From: Sinorhizobium arboris LMG 14919
GTDB lineage: Bacteria; Pseudomonadota; Alphaproteobacteria; Rhizobiales; Rhizobiaceae
Reading direction: 5' to 3'
Length of the DNA: 64,000 bases
Assembly: GCF_000427465.1 (NCBI RefSeq)
Contig: NZ_ATYB01000009.1
Location: 372,001 to 436,000, forward strand
Part shown: one piece after another, positions 1 through 11,668 of the stretch
How the letters are laid out: the number at the start of each line of letters is the position of its first letter
How positions within the stretch are numbered: the first letter of the stretch is position 1
The notes under the pieces: model-generated
Told to the model about the DNA's origin: nothing
The model's database searches: none
The model's input: only the letters and a program-made list of their open reading frames with translations
Position numbers and translations under genes: made by a program

Positions 1-77
1 CATGCCGGATACGTCGTCCAGGCACAAAACACGTCGTCAAATGTCGCGATCATGCGGCGCAACGAACGGAGTGTCTG

Positions 78-494
78 ATGACAACGCAGGAAAAGGTTCT
101 CTACACCGGCAAAACTCATACGACCGGCGGCCGCGAAGGGTTCGCCCGCAGCGCCGATGGTCAACTGGACGTCAGGCTTTCGCCGCCCGGTAGCGGTAAA
201 GCCGGGACCAATCCAGAGCAGCTCTTCGGCGCCGGCTGGTCGGCCTGTTTTATCGGTGCACTCGGTCTTGCCGCGGCGAAGCATAAGTTGTCACTCCCGG
301 CCGAAACGGCAGTCGATGCGGAAGTCGATCTCGCCAAATCGGATGGCGGCTTTTTCCTTCGAGCCCGGCTTGCCGTCAGCCTGCCCGGCATCGGCGCAGA
401 CCTTGCGCGATCGCTCATCGCCGAAGCGCATCAGACCTGCCCCTATTCAAAGGCAACGCGGGGCAACATCGAGGTCGAACTGACGCTCGCCTGA
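78..494 (+). CDS. ohr: organic hydroperoxide resistance protein Ohr (OsmC/Ohr family)
   Basis: Thiol peroxidase of 138 residues, the usual Ohr length, which reduces organic hydroperoxides in the cytoplasm using lipoyl-protein electrons. Both redox cysteines are present: C57 in SACFIGAL and C121 in HQTCPYSKATRGN. The conserved catalytic Arg (R20) and Glu (E47, in NPEQLFGAGW) are also visible. The start has a GGAG-like site (cggagtgtctg) just upstream. Ohr genes usually sit beside the MarR-type regulator ohrR; none is seen here, but only 77 bases precede the gene, so it may lie outside the window. It runs convergently toward the TetR gene at 578-1366. Function is confident from the family-specific cysteine motifs. 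Confidence 0.93.
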   Translation: MTTQEKVLYTGKTHTTGGREGFARSADGQLDVRLSPPGSGKAGTNPEQLFGAGWSACFIGALGLAAAKHKLSLPAETAVDAEVDLAKSDGGFFLRARLAVSLPGIGADLARSLIAEAHQTCPYSKATRGNIEVELTLA

Positions 495-577
495 CCGAGT
501 TCGTGATCCAGGGAGGTTTAGATGAAGCGTTCTATGGTAGGAATACTGACATTCGCCGTTGTTGCAAAGCCTTGCGT

Positions 578-1366
578 CTACGACATATTTTCGGCGGAAC
601 CGTCGGCGCTGGCCGGGCTCCTCGCGGCTTCTGTGCTGCCACTTTGACCGAGGAATGCCGCCACTCGATGAGGGATCGGCTGCGAGACCAGCGGATCCCT
701 CACGTTCAGGCTTCCTTCCTGCGATCGGTTGGGTTCGAACCTCGTGGCAGCCTGGAAAATTGCCCAGCGGCTTTCGAACAGGCGAAGACTTTCGGCGGTA
801 TCCGGATTTTCGGAAAGGCAGAGACGGACACGATTATTCGCGCCTTCCAGCAAATCGATGAGCACCTGGCAAATCTCCACGGCAGATCCCGGCACGACCA
901 GGCCGGCGGCCTGAGCCGAAATGATCGCCTGCACGACGGGCTCCAGTGCAGCACTCGACCATGCCGCCAACCTTTCCCGCAGTGGCAGCGAAAACACGGC
1001 CTCGGCGGTAACTGATATATAGAAAGCGGAATAATCCCGGTCCGTACCGAAGCGGAAATACCTGAAAGCGATATCGCGCAACGCTGCGAGAGGTGCATCA
1101 CCTTGTCCTGGTGCGCCGGCAAGTATTTCGCGGAAGCGGACGAGGTCACGTTCGACCACGGCCTCCAGAAGCGCCTGCCTGTTTGGATATCTCCGATAAA
1201 GCGTGTGTTTCGAGATTCCGAGCTCGGCGGCAATCTCTTCCATGGAAGTGTTCGCAACCCCCTTGCGGGCGAAGGTCGAGCGGGCGCTATCCAGAAGACG
1301 GCGGGTCAGAGCCTCGGTCTCTTCCCGGGTGGGACGTCCGCCGCCACGTCTGCGATCTATGTTCAT
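578..1366 (-). CDS. TetR/AcrR family transcriptional regulator
   Basis: 262-residue regulator with an N-terminal TetR helix-turn-helix at about residues 20-65 (ARKGVANTSMEEIAAELGIS, then KHTLYRRYPNRQALLEAVV). The start chosen is the ATG at 1366 (MNIDRRRGGGRPTRE), because the Arg/Gly-rich lead followed by the HTH is typical; an in-frame ATG at 1417 would add 17 unlikely residues. The C-terminal ~60 residues (after FEPNRSQEG) are longer than in most TetR proteins and Ser/Ala rich, so the 3' end may be an altered tail. It is divergent from the ABC-F gene starting 110 bp away and probably controls it and itself. The ligand is unknown. Confidence 0.85.
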   Translation of the reverse strand: MNIDRRRGGGRPTREETEALTRRLLDSARSTFARKGVANTSMEEIAAELGISKHTLYRRYPNRQALLEAVVERDLVRFREILAGAPGQGDAPLAALRDIAFRYFRFGTDRDYSAFYISVTAEAVFSLPLRERLAAWSSAALEPVVQAIISAQAAGLVVPGSAVEICQVLIDLLEGANNRVRLCLSENPDTAESLRLFESRWAIFQAATRFEPNRSQEGSLNVRDPLVSQPIPHRVAAFLGQSGSTEAARSPASADGSAENMS

Positions 1367-1476
1367 GGATGACCGACAACGTCCAATGGGCGGGACCGAC
1401 AACGCCATTGTCCGCACCGCCGATTACTGATAACGGCACGGTACTGTGCTGTTATTAACAATGCAACAGGTTCGCC

Positions 1477-3066
1477 ATGCCCTCCATCACTCTCTCCGCA
1501 CTTTCCTGGACGAAGCCCGACGGGGAGCATGTCTTGACCGATCTCGACCTGGCGTTTGGCCCGGAGCGGACGGGGCTGGTTGGAAGAAATGGCATAGGAA
1601 AAACGAGCGTGCTCAACATTCTTGCCGGTACATTGAGGCCTTCCTCCGGCACGGTTGCCATTCAGGGACGTGTCGCACTGGCGCGGCAGATACTTCGGCC
1701 CGGCGCCGATGAAACCATCGCCGATGTCTTCGGTGCGACGCAGGCGCTTGCGGTGTTGCGGCGCGCCGAAAAAGGCGAGGCGAGTCTTGAAGAACTCGAG
1801 GATGCGGACTGGACGGTGGAAGAGCGCATAATGTCCGCTCTTGTCCGGCTTGGACTGCAGGCGAGGGCGGATACGCTCCTGATGCAGCTTTCCGGCGGCC
1901 AGCGCACGCGGGCGGTGCTCGCGGCGGCAATTTTCTCCGAGCCGGACTTTCTCCTTCTCGACGAGCCGACCAACAATCTGGATCGTGACGGCAGACGGGC
2001 GGTTATCGATCTTCTTTCCGGCTGGCGCAGCGGGGCAATAGTCGTTAGCCACGATCGTGAACTGCTCGAAGAAATGGACGCGATTATCGAACTGACCTCG
2101 CTCGGGACAAAGCGGTACGGAGGGGGCTGGAGTGCCTATCGGACGGCGAGGTTGGTTGAGCTGGAAGCTGCGCAACAAAGTCTTGCTCATGCACAGAAGA
2201 CTGCCGACGAAATCGACCGCAAGGCACGTGCACTGGCAAAGCGGCAGGACAAGCGTGACGCCTCTGGTGCCCGAAAAGCGGCGAAGGGCGACATGCCGCG
2301 GATTCTAATGGGCCGGCGCAAGAGCAATGCGGAAGAAAGCCGGGGCAAGGGTGCGGAACTCGCGGAGCGACAGCGCGCAGGCGCGCTTGATGCCGTCACA
2401 GCGGCCAAGGCGCGGATCGAGGTGCTGCAGCCCTTTTCCATCCGTCTTCCGCGAACCGAGCTTTCCTTGGGCCGGCAAGTCCTCGCATTTGACGGAGTCA
2501 CGGCGGGCTACGATCCCGCCCATCCGGTCATTCGGGATCTATCCTTCTCGCTCGTCGGCCCGCGGCGCCTTTCGATCACCGGCCCCAACGGGTCGGGCAA
2601 GACGAGCCTTCTGAAGGTGGTCACCGGAGAATTGCCGCCCTTCGAAGGAACCGTTACCGTAAATGTTCCCTTCTTCCTGCTGGACCAGAGCGTCAGTATT
2701 CTGGAGCGCGGCGAGACGATCCTCGATAACTTCAAGCGGCTCAATCCCGGTGCTGGCGACAACGCCTGCCGGGCGGCGTTGGCCAGCTTTCGCTTCCGCG
2801 CGGATGCGGCCTTGCAAACGGTGGAAACATTAAGCTGCGGGCAGGTGCTGCGCGCCGGCCTTGCCTGCGCACTCGGCGGTTCCGATCCCCCCTCGCTGCT
2901 CATTCTCGACGAGCCGACCAACCATCTGGACATCGACTCCATCGAGGCGGTTGAAGCTGGGCTGCTCGCCTATGACGGCGCACTCGTCGTCGTCAGCCAC
3001 GACGAGTCATTCCTTGCCAACATCGCGATAGGCACGCGTCTGGAGCTTTCGACCTGCAGCGGCTGA
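1477..3066 (+). CDS. ABC-F family ATPase (duplicated ATP-binding protein)
   Basis: Soluble twin-ABC protein of 529 residues without membrane segments. ABC1 has Walker A GRNGIGKT (36-43), signature LSGGQ (138-142) and Walker B LLLDEPTNNLD (159-169). A charged linker spans about 230-320. ABC2 has Walker A GPNGSGKT (369-376), an altered signature LSCGQ (452-456) and Walker B LLILDEPTNHLD (474-485). The family acts on ribosomes, either as translation factors (Uup/EttA type) or as antibiotic-resistance proteins. The divergent TetR gene suggests drug-inducible expression, which would fit ribosome protection, but that is inference. The gene ends in a hairpin that begins at its stop codon. Confidence 0.88.
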   Translation: MPSITLSALSWTKPDGEHVLTDLDLAFGPERTGLVGRNGIGKTSVLNILAGTLRPSSGTVAIQGRVALARQILRPGADETIADVFGATQALAVLRRAEKGEASLEELEDADWTVEERIMSALVRLGLQARADTLLMQLSGGQRTRAVLAAAIFSEPDFLLLDEPTNNLDRDGRRAVIDLLSGWRSGAIVVSHDRELLEEMDAIIELTSLGTKRYGGGWSAYRTARLVELEAAQQSLAHAQKTADEIDRKARALAKRQDKRDASGARKAAKGDMPRILMGRRKSNAEESRGKGAELAERQRAGALDAVTAAKARIEVLQPFSIRLPRTELSLGRQVLAFDGVTAGYDPAHPVIRDLSFSLVGPRRLSITGPNGSGKTSLLKVVTGELPPFEGTVTVNVPFFLLDQSVSILERGETILDNFKRLNPGAGDNACRAALASFRFRADAALQTVETLSCGQVLRAGLACALGGSDPPSLLILDEPTNHLDIDSIEAVEAGLLAYDGALVVVSHDESFLANIAIGTRLELSTCSG

Positions 3067-3083
3067 CGCCGATCCCTCGGCGT
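3066..3083 (+). terminator. hairpin at the end of the ABC-F gene
   Basis: A perfect 7-bp stem (acgccga / tcggcgt) with a tccc loop starts on the last base of the ABC-F stop codon. It lies between convergent genes (ABC-F and the quinone oxidoreductase). There is no clear U-run, so it could terminate in either direction or only protect the mRNA end. Confidence 0.45.
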
Positions 3084-3183
3084 TACCGATTCTCTTCAGA
3101 GGTATTCCGCCCGGTTGGGCGATCATGGCTGCGGTGGTGCCTGCGTCGGTTGCCGCGTCGAGATGCAGTTCATGATTTGCTCC

Positions 3184-4152
3184 TCACGGGATCAAAAGCA
3201 GTTTGCCGGTGGTTACACGGCTTGCCATCGCGGCATGGGCGCCGGCGGCGTCGGCAAGAGGATAGGTATCGCCGATCGTCACCGTGATCGATCCGTCCCC
3301 GATCCAGTCGAAAAGCTGCTTGGTGCGATCGAGAAGAAGTTCGCGCGTGTGGATGTGGTCCATGAACGTCGCGTAGCCGATCTTGATGCTCTTCGGCAGG
3401 CTCATGATATCGAGCGGTCCGGGCCCGCCAAGCACTGGTCCATACCAGCAGAAGGTGCCGGACCGGCGTAGCGCTTCGACCGACCCGTTGAAGGTCTTGG
3501 GACCGGAACCATCGTAAACGACATTCACGCCCTCACCGCCAGTCAGGCGCAGGACTTCGCCGGCAAACTGTCCCTCGGTATCGACGATGACGTGCTCGGC
3601 GCCGGCCTTTCTGGAGATCGCGACCTTGTCTTCGGAAGAGACGCGTCCGATTACTCGGCCGCCCCTTAGCCTGATAATCTGTGTCAACAGCAGGCCTACC
3701 CCGCCGGCCGCCGCATGAACAAGGGCGATGTCGCCCGGCTGCACGGGATAGAAGTCCGTCGCGAAGTGACTGGCGGTGAGCCCCTGCATCATCGCGGATG
3801 CGGCCGTTCGGTCGTCCACGGTATCGGGAATTTTCACGAGGGAGGCTGCCGGTATCAACTGGCGCTGAGCATAACTTCCGGGAACATAGACCCAGGCGAC
3901 GCGATCGCCGACTTCAAACTCGCCCGCTCCGTCGCCGACGCCGAGCACGCGACCAGCGCCCTCGACACCCAGAATTTTCGGGTTGGGGATGTCGGTCCAG
4001 GCCATACCTTGGCGCACGCCGATGTCCATGAAGTTCACGCCGGCCGCGGCGACCTCGACCACGACATGTCCCGGCCCTGCGACGGGCTCAGGGCGATCGA
4101 CGAACTCCATCACGTCGGTACCGCCGACATCTTTCATCACAACGGCTTTCAT
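3184..4152 (-). CDS. NADPH:quinone oxidoreductase-like (zinc-independent MDR family)
   Basis: 322-residue medium-chain dehydrogenase/reductase of the quinone oxidoreductase/zeta-crystallin type. The N-terminal GroES-like domain contains GVNFMDIGVRQG and the Rossmann fold contains VHAAAGGVGLLLTQI (~residues 149-163), the NADPH-binding glycine motif. Zinc-ligand residues of alcohol dehydrogenases are absent. It would reduce quinones or other alpha,beta-unsaturated carbonyls with NADPH in the cytoplasm. It lies 55 bp downstream of a TetR gene on the same strand. Its promoter carries a 16-bp sequence (4168-4183) that recurs upstream of that TetR gene, suggesting it is the regulator's target. The exact substrate is unknown. 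Confidence 0.87.
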   Translation of the reverse strand: MKAVVMKDVGGTDVMEFVDRPEPVAGPGHVVVEVAAAGVNFMDIGVRQGMAWTDIPNPKILGVEGAGRVLGVGDGAGEFEVGDRVAWVYVPGSYAQRQLIPAASLVKIPDTVDDRTAASAMMQGLTASHFATDFYPVQPGDIALVHAAAGGVGLLLTQIIRLRGGRVIGRVSSEDKVAISRKAGAEHVIVDTEGQFAGEVLRLTGGEGVNVVYDGSGPKTFNGSVEALRRSGTFCWYGPVLGGPGPLDIMSLPKSIKIGYATFMDHIHTRELLLDRTKQLFDWIGDGSITVTIGDTYPLADAAGAHAAMASRVTTGKLLLIP

Positions 4153-4167
4153 GCATATATCCTTTTA

Positions 4168-4183
4168 TTGACTGATCATTCCA
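4168..4183 (-). promoter_or_regulatory. putative TetR operator upstream of the quinone oxidoreductase
   Basis: Read on the minus strand this is TGGAATGATCAGTCAA, 15 bp upstream of the oxidoreductase ATG. It matches 13 of 16 positions of TGGAACGATCTATCAA at 4795-4810, just upstream of the TetR gene. Sharing between exactly these two promoters suggests a common binding site; the identity of the binding protein is inferred. Confidence 0.45.
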
Positions 4184-4207
4184 AAAAAGAGCAAGGTTTT
4201 CTGCCTG

Positions 4208-4774
4208 CTAGATGACCGCGCGAAGCGCCAACCGGCTGAGAGACTGCAGATGTTTCCGGTCGGCTCCCGCACGGGCGGCTATCCTGATACCGGCGATATT
4301 GGCAACGAGGAAATCGGCCACCGTCTCAGCGGGCAATGAAACGGCTAAATCACCTGCGGCCTGAGCTTCTCTGATGCGTTCGACCGCGACGTTCTTGAGC
4401 CTAAGATCGGCGGCGTGATGTATTGCCGTCAGGTCCGGCCGGCTTTGACCGAACTCGCAGATCGAGCTCACGCCGAGACAAGCTTGGTTCGCATTGTCCA
4501 CGACGCGCTCCATCATCAACCGGATACCGTCCAGTGCACGCGGTTCGCCGCGCAACAAGGCGACATGAGCACTCGTCTCGCGCGCCGAATAGCGTTCCAC
4601 CGCGAGGCAGTAGAGCTTCCACTTGTCACCGAAGGTGTCGTAGAGGCTCTGGCGGCCGATTTTCATCGCCCGTATCAGCATCTCCGTCGAGGTGCCCTCA
4701 AATCCATGCTCGCGAAACACAGCGATCGCCGCGTCCAACGCCTCGTCCCTGTCGAATTCCTTGATCCGTGCCAT
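4208..4774 (-). CDS. TetR/AcrR family regulator (probable regulator of the quinone oxidoreductase)
   Basis: 188-residue TetR protein. The N-terminal helix-turn-helix spans about residues 8-52 (FREHGFEGTSTEMLIRAMKI, GRQSLYDTFGDKWKLY). The C-terminal ligand domain holds CLGVSSICEFGQSRPDL, resembling the YcdC/AcrR C-terminal region in which one conserved cysteine (NQACLGV) may sense electrophiles. It is followed on the same strand by the quinone oxidoreductase at 3184-4152, and both promoters carry the same 16-bp motif. A role as a repressor induced by quinones or reactive electrophiles is inferred by analogy with such pairs in other proteobacteria. Confidence 0.87.
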   Translation of the reverse strand: MARIKEFDRDEALDAAIAVFREHGFEGTSTEMLIRAMKIGRQSLYDTFGDKWKLYCLAVERYSARETSAHVALLRGEPRALDGIRLMMERVVDNANQACLGVSSICEFGQSRPDLTAIHHAADLRLKNVAVERIREAQAAGDLAVSLPAETVADFLVANIAGIRIAARAGADRKHLQSLSRLALRAVI

Positions 4775-7357
<2,583 letters not shown>

Positions 7358-7366
7358 CTGGCAAGA

Positions 7367-7395
7367 CCGGGACGTGGACTTGAGCCATGTCCCGG
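7367..7395 (+). terminator. hairpin downstream of katG
   Basis: Stem ccgggacgtgg / ccatgtcccgg (11 bp, one G-U pair) with the 7-nt loop acttgag, beginning 10 bp after the katG stop. There is no long U-run, so it is terminator-like rather than a textbook intrinsic terminator. Confidence 0.5.
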
Positions 7396-7518
7396 CCATT
7401 ACCCGGGTGGTGTTGATAGTGGCAGCGTAGCCCTGTGAATAAGGCACGGCACGAAAACGGCAGCAGGGCCCGAGCCGAACGCGCCTTGCGCGAAACGCAA
7501 GATGGACTGCGTAGCGTT

Positions 7519-8196
7519 TCAGGGGAGCTGCAGCACGTCTGGATGCTGCAGCGGTGCATCCTTGATCCAGATCTCAGCGCCTTCTGGTCCGGTGATGGCT
7601 TTGAGCGCCTCTCCTGCAGGCAATCGGCCCCAACTCTGCGGCTCCAGTTGCTCGTCCCCGGCTACGAGGCCGCCGGAGAGGACGAGGAACTCGAGACCGC
7701 GGTGATTCTCGACGCTGACGGCTGAGCCCGGCAGCCAGCTTTCTATCGATACGCGTTCTGTCCCATCGTCGAACAGGACGCGCGCTGCCTCGACTCCCTC
7801 GCGCAACGGCGCTGATTCACCTTCTCCGGGGTGGCGAACAATTTGGGTGCCGTCGTCCTGGCGATATTGCCAGAGTCGCACAAAGATCGTGCAGCCATTC
7901 TTCGAGGCAGGTATATGCGAGGTGCCGGGCGGGTTGCGGAAATAGCTGCCCGCAGGATAGTCGCCGTGCTCGTCCTCGAACGTCCCCTCGAGCACGAGGA
8001 TCTCCTCGCCGCCGCTATGGACGTGGCGTGGGAAGGCGCTGCCCGGCGCATAGCGCACGATCGAGGTCGCGCGCGCCACTTCGCCGCCGACACGGTAGAG
8101 CATGCGGCGATCCACCCCTGCGGCAGGGCTTGGAATCCAGTCGAGCTGAGCCGAGTGGACGATTACCGGTTTCGACAGATCTTCATTGATGCGCAT
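7519..8196 (-). CDS. double cupin (ChrR-type anti-sigma/cupin) protein
   Basis: 225-residue protein with two cupin halves. The N-terminal half has the metal-binding motifs FPRHVHSGGEEILVLEG (~55-71) and PAGSYFRNPPGTSH (~81-94), which supply His/Glu ligands. The C-terminal half has a degenerate copy (SVENHRGLEFLVLSG). This arrangement resembles the C-terminal cupin domain of ChrR anti-sigma factors, but the N-terminal zinc-binding sigma-inhibiting domain is absent and no ECF sigma gene is adjacent. A stand-alone metal-dependent cupin (acetylacetone-cleaving-like or a small-molecule sensor) is therefore as likely. The gene is convergent with katG. Confidence 0.78.
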   Translation of the reverse strand: MRINEDLSKPVIVHSAQLDWIPSPAAGVDRRMLYRVGGEVARATSIVRYAPGSAFPRHVHSGGEEILVLEGTFEDEHGDYPAGSYFRNPPGTSHIPASKNGCTIFVRLWQYRQDDGTQIVRHPGEGESAPLREGVEAARVLFDDGTERVSIESWLPGSAVSVENHRGLEFLVLSGGLVAGDEQLEPQSWGRLPAGEALKAITGPEGAEIWIKDAPLQHPDVLQLP

Positions 8197-8355
8197 CGGA
8201 CTGGTCTCCCGTCATCACGACGATACGGACTTCGCGCCATCGGACCTCATTTTCAACTGCGATTCACTCCATTGGCATAGGTTTGATCATCGGTAGGCCG
8301 CGCCTCCATCATCTAGAGCTGCAGCATGCCAGGTCTCGCAACCTGCACGGCTCGA

Positions 8356-9654
8356 TCAGCCCTGCAGCGCCGGGGGGATGTAGTCGCGGCCCATGTCGAT
8401 CGAGGCAGGACGCCCGGCAAGGAAGAGCTCGCCGACGCGCGGCGCGGTTCTGGCGATGACCTTGCCTGCCTTGATGACGAACAACCGGTTCGGTTTCAGC
8501 CTCAACGCCTCGGTGACGTCCGCCGCCTGTAGCACCACGAGATCCGCCTTGCAGCCAATGTCGAGGCCGTAGCCTTCGAGCCCCATGGTCTTTGCCGAAT
8601 TGACGGTGATCGCGTCGAAGATCTTGCACTTGTCCTCGACGCCGGCCATTTGCGCGACATGGATCGCCATATGGCCGACCTCCAGCATGTCGCCCGAGCC
8701 CATTGAGTACCAGGGGTCCATGACGCAGTCATGCCCGAAAGAGATATTGAGGCCGGCCGCCATCAGCTCCCGCACCCGCGTCATACCACGCCGCTTCGGA
8801 TAGGTGTCGTGGCGGCCCTGCAGCATGATGTTGATCAGCGGATTGGGGATCACGTTGATCTCCGCCTCGGCCATCAGCGGGATGAGCTTCGAGACGTAGT
8901 AGTTGTCCATGGAATGCATCGAGGTGAGATGCGAACCAGCCACGCGCCCTTTGAGGCCGAAGCGCACCGTCTGGGCTGCCAGCGTCTCGATGTGGCGCGA
9001 CATAGGGTCGTCGGTTTCGTCACAATGCATGTCGACCGGCAGGCCGCGGTCAGCGGCGATCCGGCACAGGGCTTCGACCGAGCGGGCGCCGTCTTCCATC
9101 GTCCGTTCGAAATGCGGAATCCCGCCAACGATGCCAACGCCCATGTCGAGCGCGCGCTCGAGGGAGGCGATGCCATCGGGCGCGCGGTAATAGCCGTCCT
9201 GCGGGAAGGCGACGAGCTGCAGCTCGATATAGGGAGCGACTTTCTCCTTGACCTCAAGCAGCGCTTCGGCCGTCACGAGTCGCGGATCGGAGGTGTCCAC
9301 GTGGCTGCGAATGTAGAGAAGGCCTTGAGTCACGGCGAGGTCGCAATAGCGCAGGGCCCGATCGATGAGGGCCTCTTTCGTCAATAGGGGGCGCAACTCG
9401 CCCCAGAGCGCAATGCCTTCAAGCAGCGTGCCTGAGACGTTCATGCGTGGCAGACCGAGCGACAGCGTTGCATCCATATGGAAATGCGGATCGCAGAAGG
9501 GCGGGCTGACCAGCCGGCCGGTCGCGTCGATCTCTTCGCCGGGGGTCGCGGCAATGGATTTCTCGATGGCTGCGATCTTGCCGCTGACAAGGCCGATATC
9601 GAAGCCTTGGCGGCCGTCCGGCAGGTTCGCATTGCGGATGATGAGATCGAACAT
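8356..9654 (-). CDS. cytosine-deaminase-like metal-dependent amidohydrolase
   Basis: 432-residue amidohydrolase-superfamily enzyme. Metal-site motifs are visible in order: DPHFHMD (~55-61), a conserved QLVAFPQDG (~145-153), DMHCDETDD (~208-216), the GSHLTSMHSM histidines (~240) and SFGHDCVMDPW (~302). This pattern is that of cytosine deaminase (CodA) and related N-acyl/N-carbamoyl hydrolases. It is the last gene of the operon transcribed from 15594, sharing the transcript with a nucleoside-type (BMP) ABC transporter and an amidase. It likely acts on the imported nitrogen heterocycle. The exact substrate cannot be told from sequence. Confidence 0.85.
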   Translation of the reverse strand: MFDLIIRNANLPDGRQGFDIGLVSGKIAAIEKSIAATPGEEIDATGRLVSPPFCDPHFHMDATLSLGLPRMNVSGTLLEGIALWGELRPLLTKEALIDRALRYCDLAVTQGLLYIRSHVDTSDPRLVTAEALLEVKEKVAPYIELQLVAFPQDGYYRAPDGIASLERALDMGVGIVGGIPHFERTMEDGARSVEALCRIAADRGLPVDMHCDETDDPMSRHIETLAAQTVRFGLKGRVAGSHLTSMHSMDNYYVSKLIPLMAEAEINVIPNPLINIMLQGRHDTYPKRRGMTRVRELMAAGLNISFGHDCVMDPWYSMGSGDMLEVGHMAIHVAQMAGVEDKCKIFDAITVNSAKTMGLEGYGLDIGCKADLVVLQAADVTEALRLKPNRLFVIKAGKVIARTAPRVGELFLAGRPASIDMGRDYIPPALQG

Positions 9655-9677
9655 GGGTCAGTCCTTCGGGTGTTCGC

Positions 9678-10622
9678 TCAGCGCTCGCCGCGCCGGTAAG
9701 GTTGCATCAGGGCCTGCGGGACGCGAGCGCGCCGGGCCATAAGTGCCAGCGCTGCGATCGACAGCAGATAGGGGATCATCAGGAAGATCTGGTAGGGAAC
9801 GACGCCGCTCAGCCGTGTCTGAAGGCGGAGCTGGAAGCCGTCGAAAAGTGCAAAAAGCAGCGCCCCGACGAGCGCGCGGCCCGGCCGCCAGGAGGCGAAC
9901 ACGACGAGCGCGATGCAGATCCAGCCTCGGCCCTGCACCATGGTCGGGAAGAAGCTGTTGAAGGCCGAGAGCGTCAGGAAGGCGCCGCCGATGCCCATCA
10001 GCGCGCTCCCGACGACCACGGAACCAAAGCGGATCGCCATCGGGTTGATGCCCTGTGCCTCGGCGGCGTGCGGATTTTCGCCGGTCATGCGGATCGCCAG
10101 GCCGAGCGGCGTTCGGAAAAGCACGTAGCCGATTGCCAGCGCCAGCAGGATCGCCACATAGGTCGGCGGCGTCTGCGTGAAGAGCGCGGAACCTAGAAAG
10201 GGGAGGGACGACAGCGCCGGCACGTCGATCGGCTGGAACGGCTCGATCGTCGGCGGTGTGCCCGCGACCGGTACCAGCAGACGGAAGACGTAGTAGCTGA
10301 AGCTCGAGGCAAAAAGCGTCACCCCGAGACCGGACACATGCTGGGACAAACCGAGCGTGACCGTCAGGCCCGCATGCAAGAGGCCGAAGATCCCGCCGCA
10401 GAGGCCTGCGACGAGAATGCCCGTCCACAGGTCGGCGCCGTTATAGACCGTAAGCCAGCCGATCATCGCGCCGAAGGTCATGATGCCCTCGATGCCGAGA
10501 TTCAGGACGCCCGAGCGCTCGCACAGGAGCGCGCCGAGCGTGCCGAGGATCAGCGGCGTGGCGATGCGCAGGACGGCCGCCCAGAGGCCCGCTGAAGCGA
10601 AAATGTCGATGACGGCGTTCAT
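9678..10622 (-). CDS. BMP-type nucleoside ABC transporter permease (second subunit)
   Basis: 314-residue inner-membrane permease of the BPD_transp_2 family, with about eight hydrophobic segments and the family sequence LGALLCERSGVLNLGIEGIM near the N terminus. Family members (YufQ/NupQ type) pair with a second permease and a duplicated ATPase to import nucleosides or purine/pyrimidine bases. Its start overlaps the preceding permease gene by 4 bp (ATGA), so the two are translationally coupled. Confidence 0.9.
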   Translation of the reverse strand: MNAVIDIFASAGLWAAVLRIATPLILGTLGALLCERSGVLNLGIEGIMTFGAMIGWLTVYNGADLWTGILVAGLCGGIFGLLHAGLTVTLGLSQHVSGLGVTLFASSFSYYVFRLLVPVAGTPPTIEPFQPIDVPALSSLPFLGSALFTQTPPTYVAILLALAIGYVLFRTPLGLAIRMTGENPHAAEAQGINPMAIRFGSVVVGSALMGIGGAFLTLSAFNSFFPTMVQGRGWICIALVVFASWRPGRALVGALLFALFDGFQLRLQTRLSGVVPYQIFLMIPYLLSIAALALMARRARVPQALMQPYRRGER

Positions 10623-11668
10623 CGGCGAATCCTGTACTGGGTGAAGAAGACACCGGTCAGCATGCTGATCAGCGACAGGGCGACAGTGACATCGGCTATG
10701 TAAGAGGGGATACCCATGCTGCGGCTCATCCCGTCAGCCCCGACGAACATGACGGCCGTGAACAGGGCGGCAAGCACGACGCCCAGTGGGTGGAGATTGG
10801 CGAGCATGGCGACGACGATGCCGGAATAGCCGTAACCCGGCGACAGGTCCGTCGTCACATAGCCCTGCACGCCCATCACTTCGATAGCCCCCGCAAGACC
10901 GGCGAGCCCGCCTGAAATGCAGGCCACCGTCACCAGGGTACGGCCCAGCGGCACACCTGCGAACACCGCCCCGGCCGGATTGAGGCCGGCGGCGCGCGAC
11001 TGCATGCCGAACACCGTGCGCGACTGAACGAGATGGACGACGACGGCGAGTACGAGCGCGATCATCAGCCCGACATGGAGGCGGGATCGGGCCAAGATCT
11101 TCGGCAGGACCGCTGCGTCGGCGACCGGTTGGGACTGCGGCCACCCGAAGCCCATCGGGTCCTTGAGCGGGCCGTCGATCAGCATGGAGACGAAGAGCAC
11201 GGCGACGAAATTGAGGAGAAGCGTGGTAACGACCTCGTCGACCGAAAAGCGCAGCCTCAGCCAAAGCGGCACGAGCAGCAGGACGATGCCGGCTGCCGCG
11301 CCGATGACGAGAAGCAGCGGGATTTGGAGGGGCGAGGGGAGTCCGCCGAGAAGGTGCGAACTCGCGGCGGCGACGGCAATCGCTCCAAGATAGAACTGGC
11401 CCTCGGCGCCGATATTCCAGAGCCTCGCGCGGAATGCGACCGCCGCGGCAAGGCCCGTTAGAATGAGCGGGCTTGCGCGGGTCAAGGTTTCGGTCGCCGA
11501 CAGTCGTGAGCCGAAGGCACCGACGAGAATGCGCCAATAGGCCTCCATGACCGGGGCACCGGCAATCGCGATGAGCATGCCAGCCAGCGCCAGCGCGCAG
11601 AGGATCGCAAGCATGGGCGTCGCGATCACCAGGGCGAGCGAACGATGTTCGCGTCGTTCAAAGCGCAT
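10619..11668 (-). CDS. BMP-type nucleoside ABC transporter permease (first subunit)
   Basis: 349-residue integral membrane permease (YufP/NupP-like). It carries TRASPLILTGLAAAVAFRAR and LWNIGAEGQFYLGAIAVAAA, diagnostic of this family, and about ten hydrophobic stretches. It overlaps the upstream ATPase gene by 11 bp and the next permease by 4 bp, so it belongs to the same operon. Together with its partner it forms the membrane channel of the importer. Confidence 0.9.
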   Translation of the reverse strand: MRFERREHRSLALVIATPMLAILCALALAGMLIAIAGAPVMEAYWRILVGAFGSRLSATETLTRASPLILTGLAAAVAFRARLWNIGAEGQFYLGAIAVAAASSHLLGGLPSPLQIPLLLVIGAAAGIVLLLVPLWLRLRFSVDEVVTTLLLNFVAVLFVSMLIDGPLKDPMGFGWPQSQPVADAAVLPKILARSRLHVGLMIALVLAVVVHLVQSRTVFGMQSRAAGLNPAGAVFAGVPLGRTLVTVACISGGLAGLAGAIEVMGVQGYVTTDLSPGYGYSGIVVAMLANLHPLGVVLAALFTAVMFVGADGMSRSMGIPSYIADVTVALSLISMLTGVFFTQYRIRR

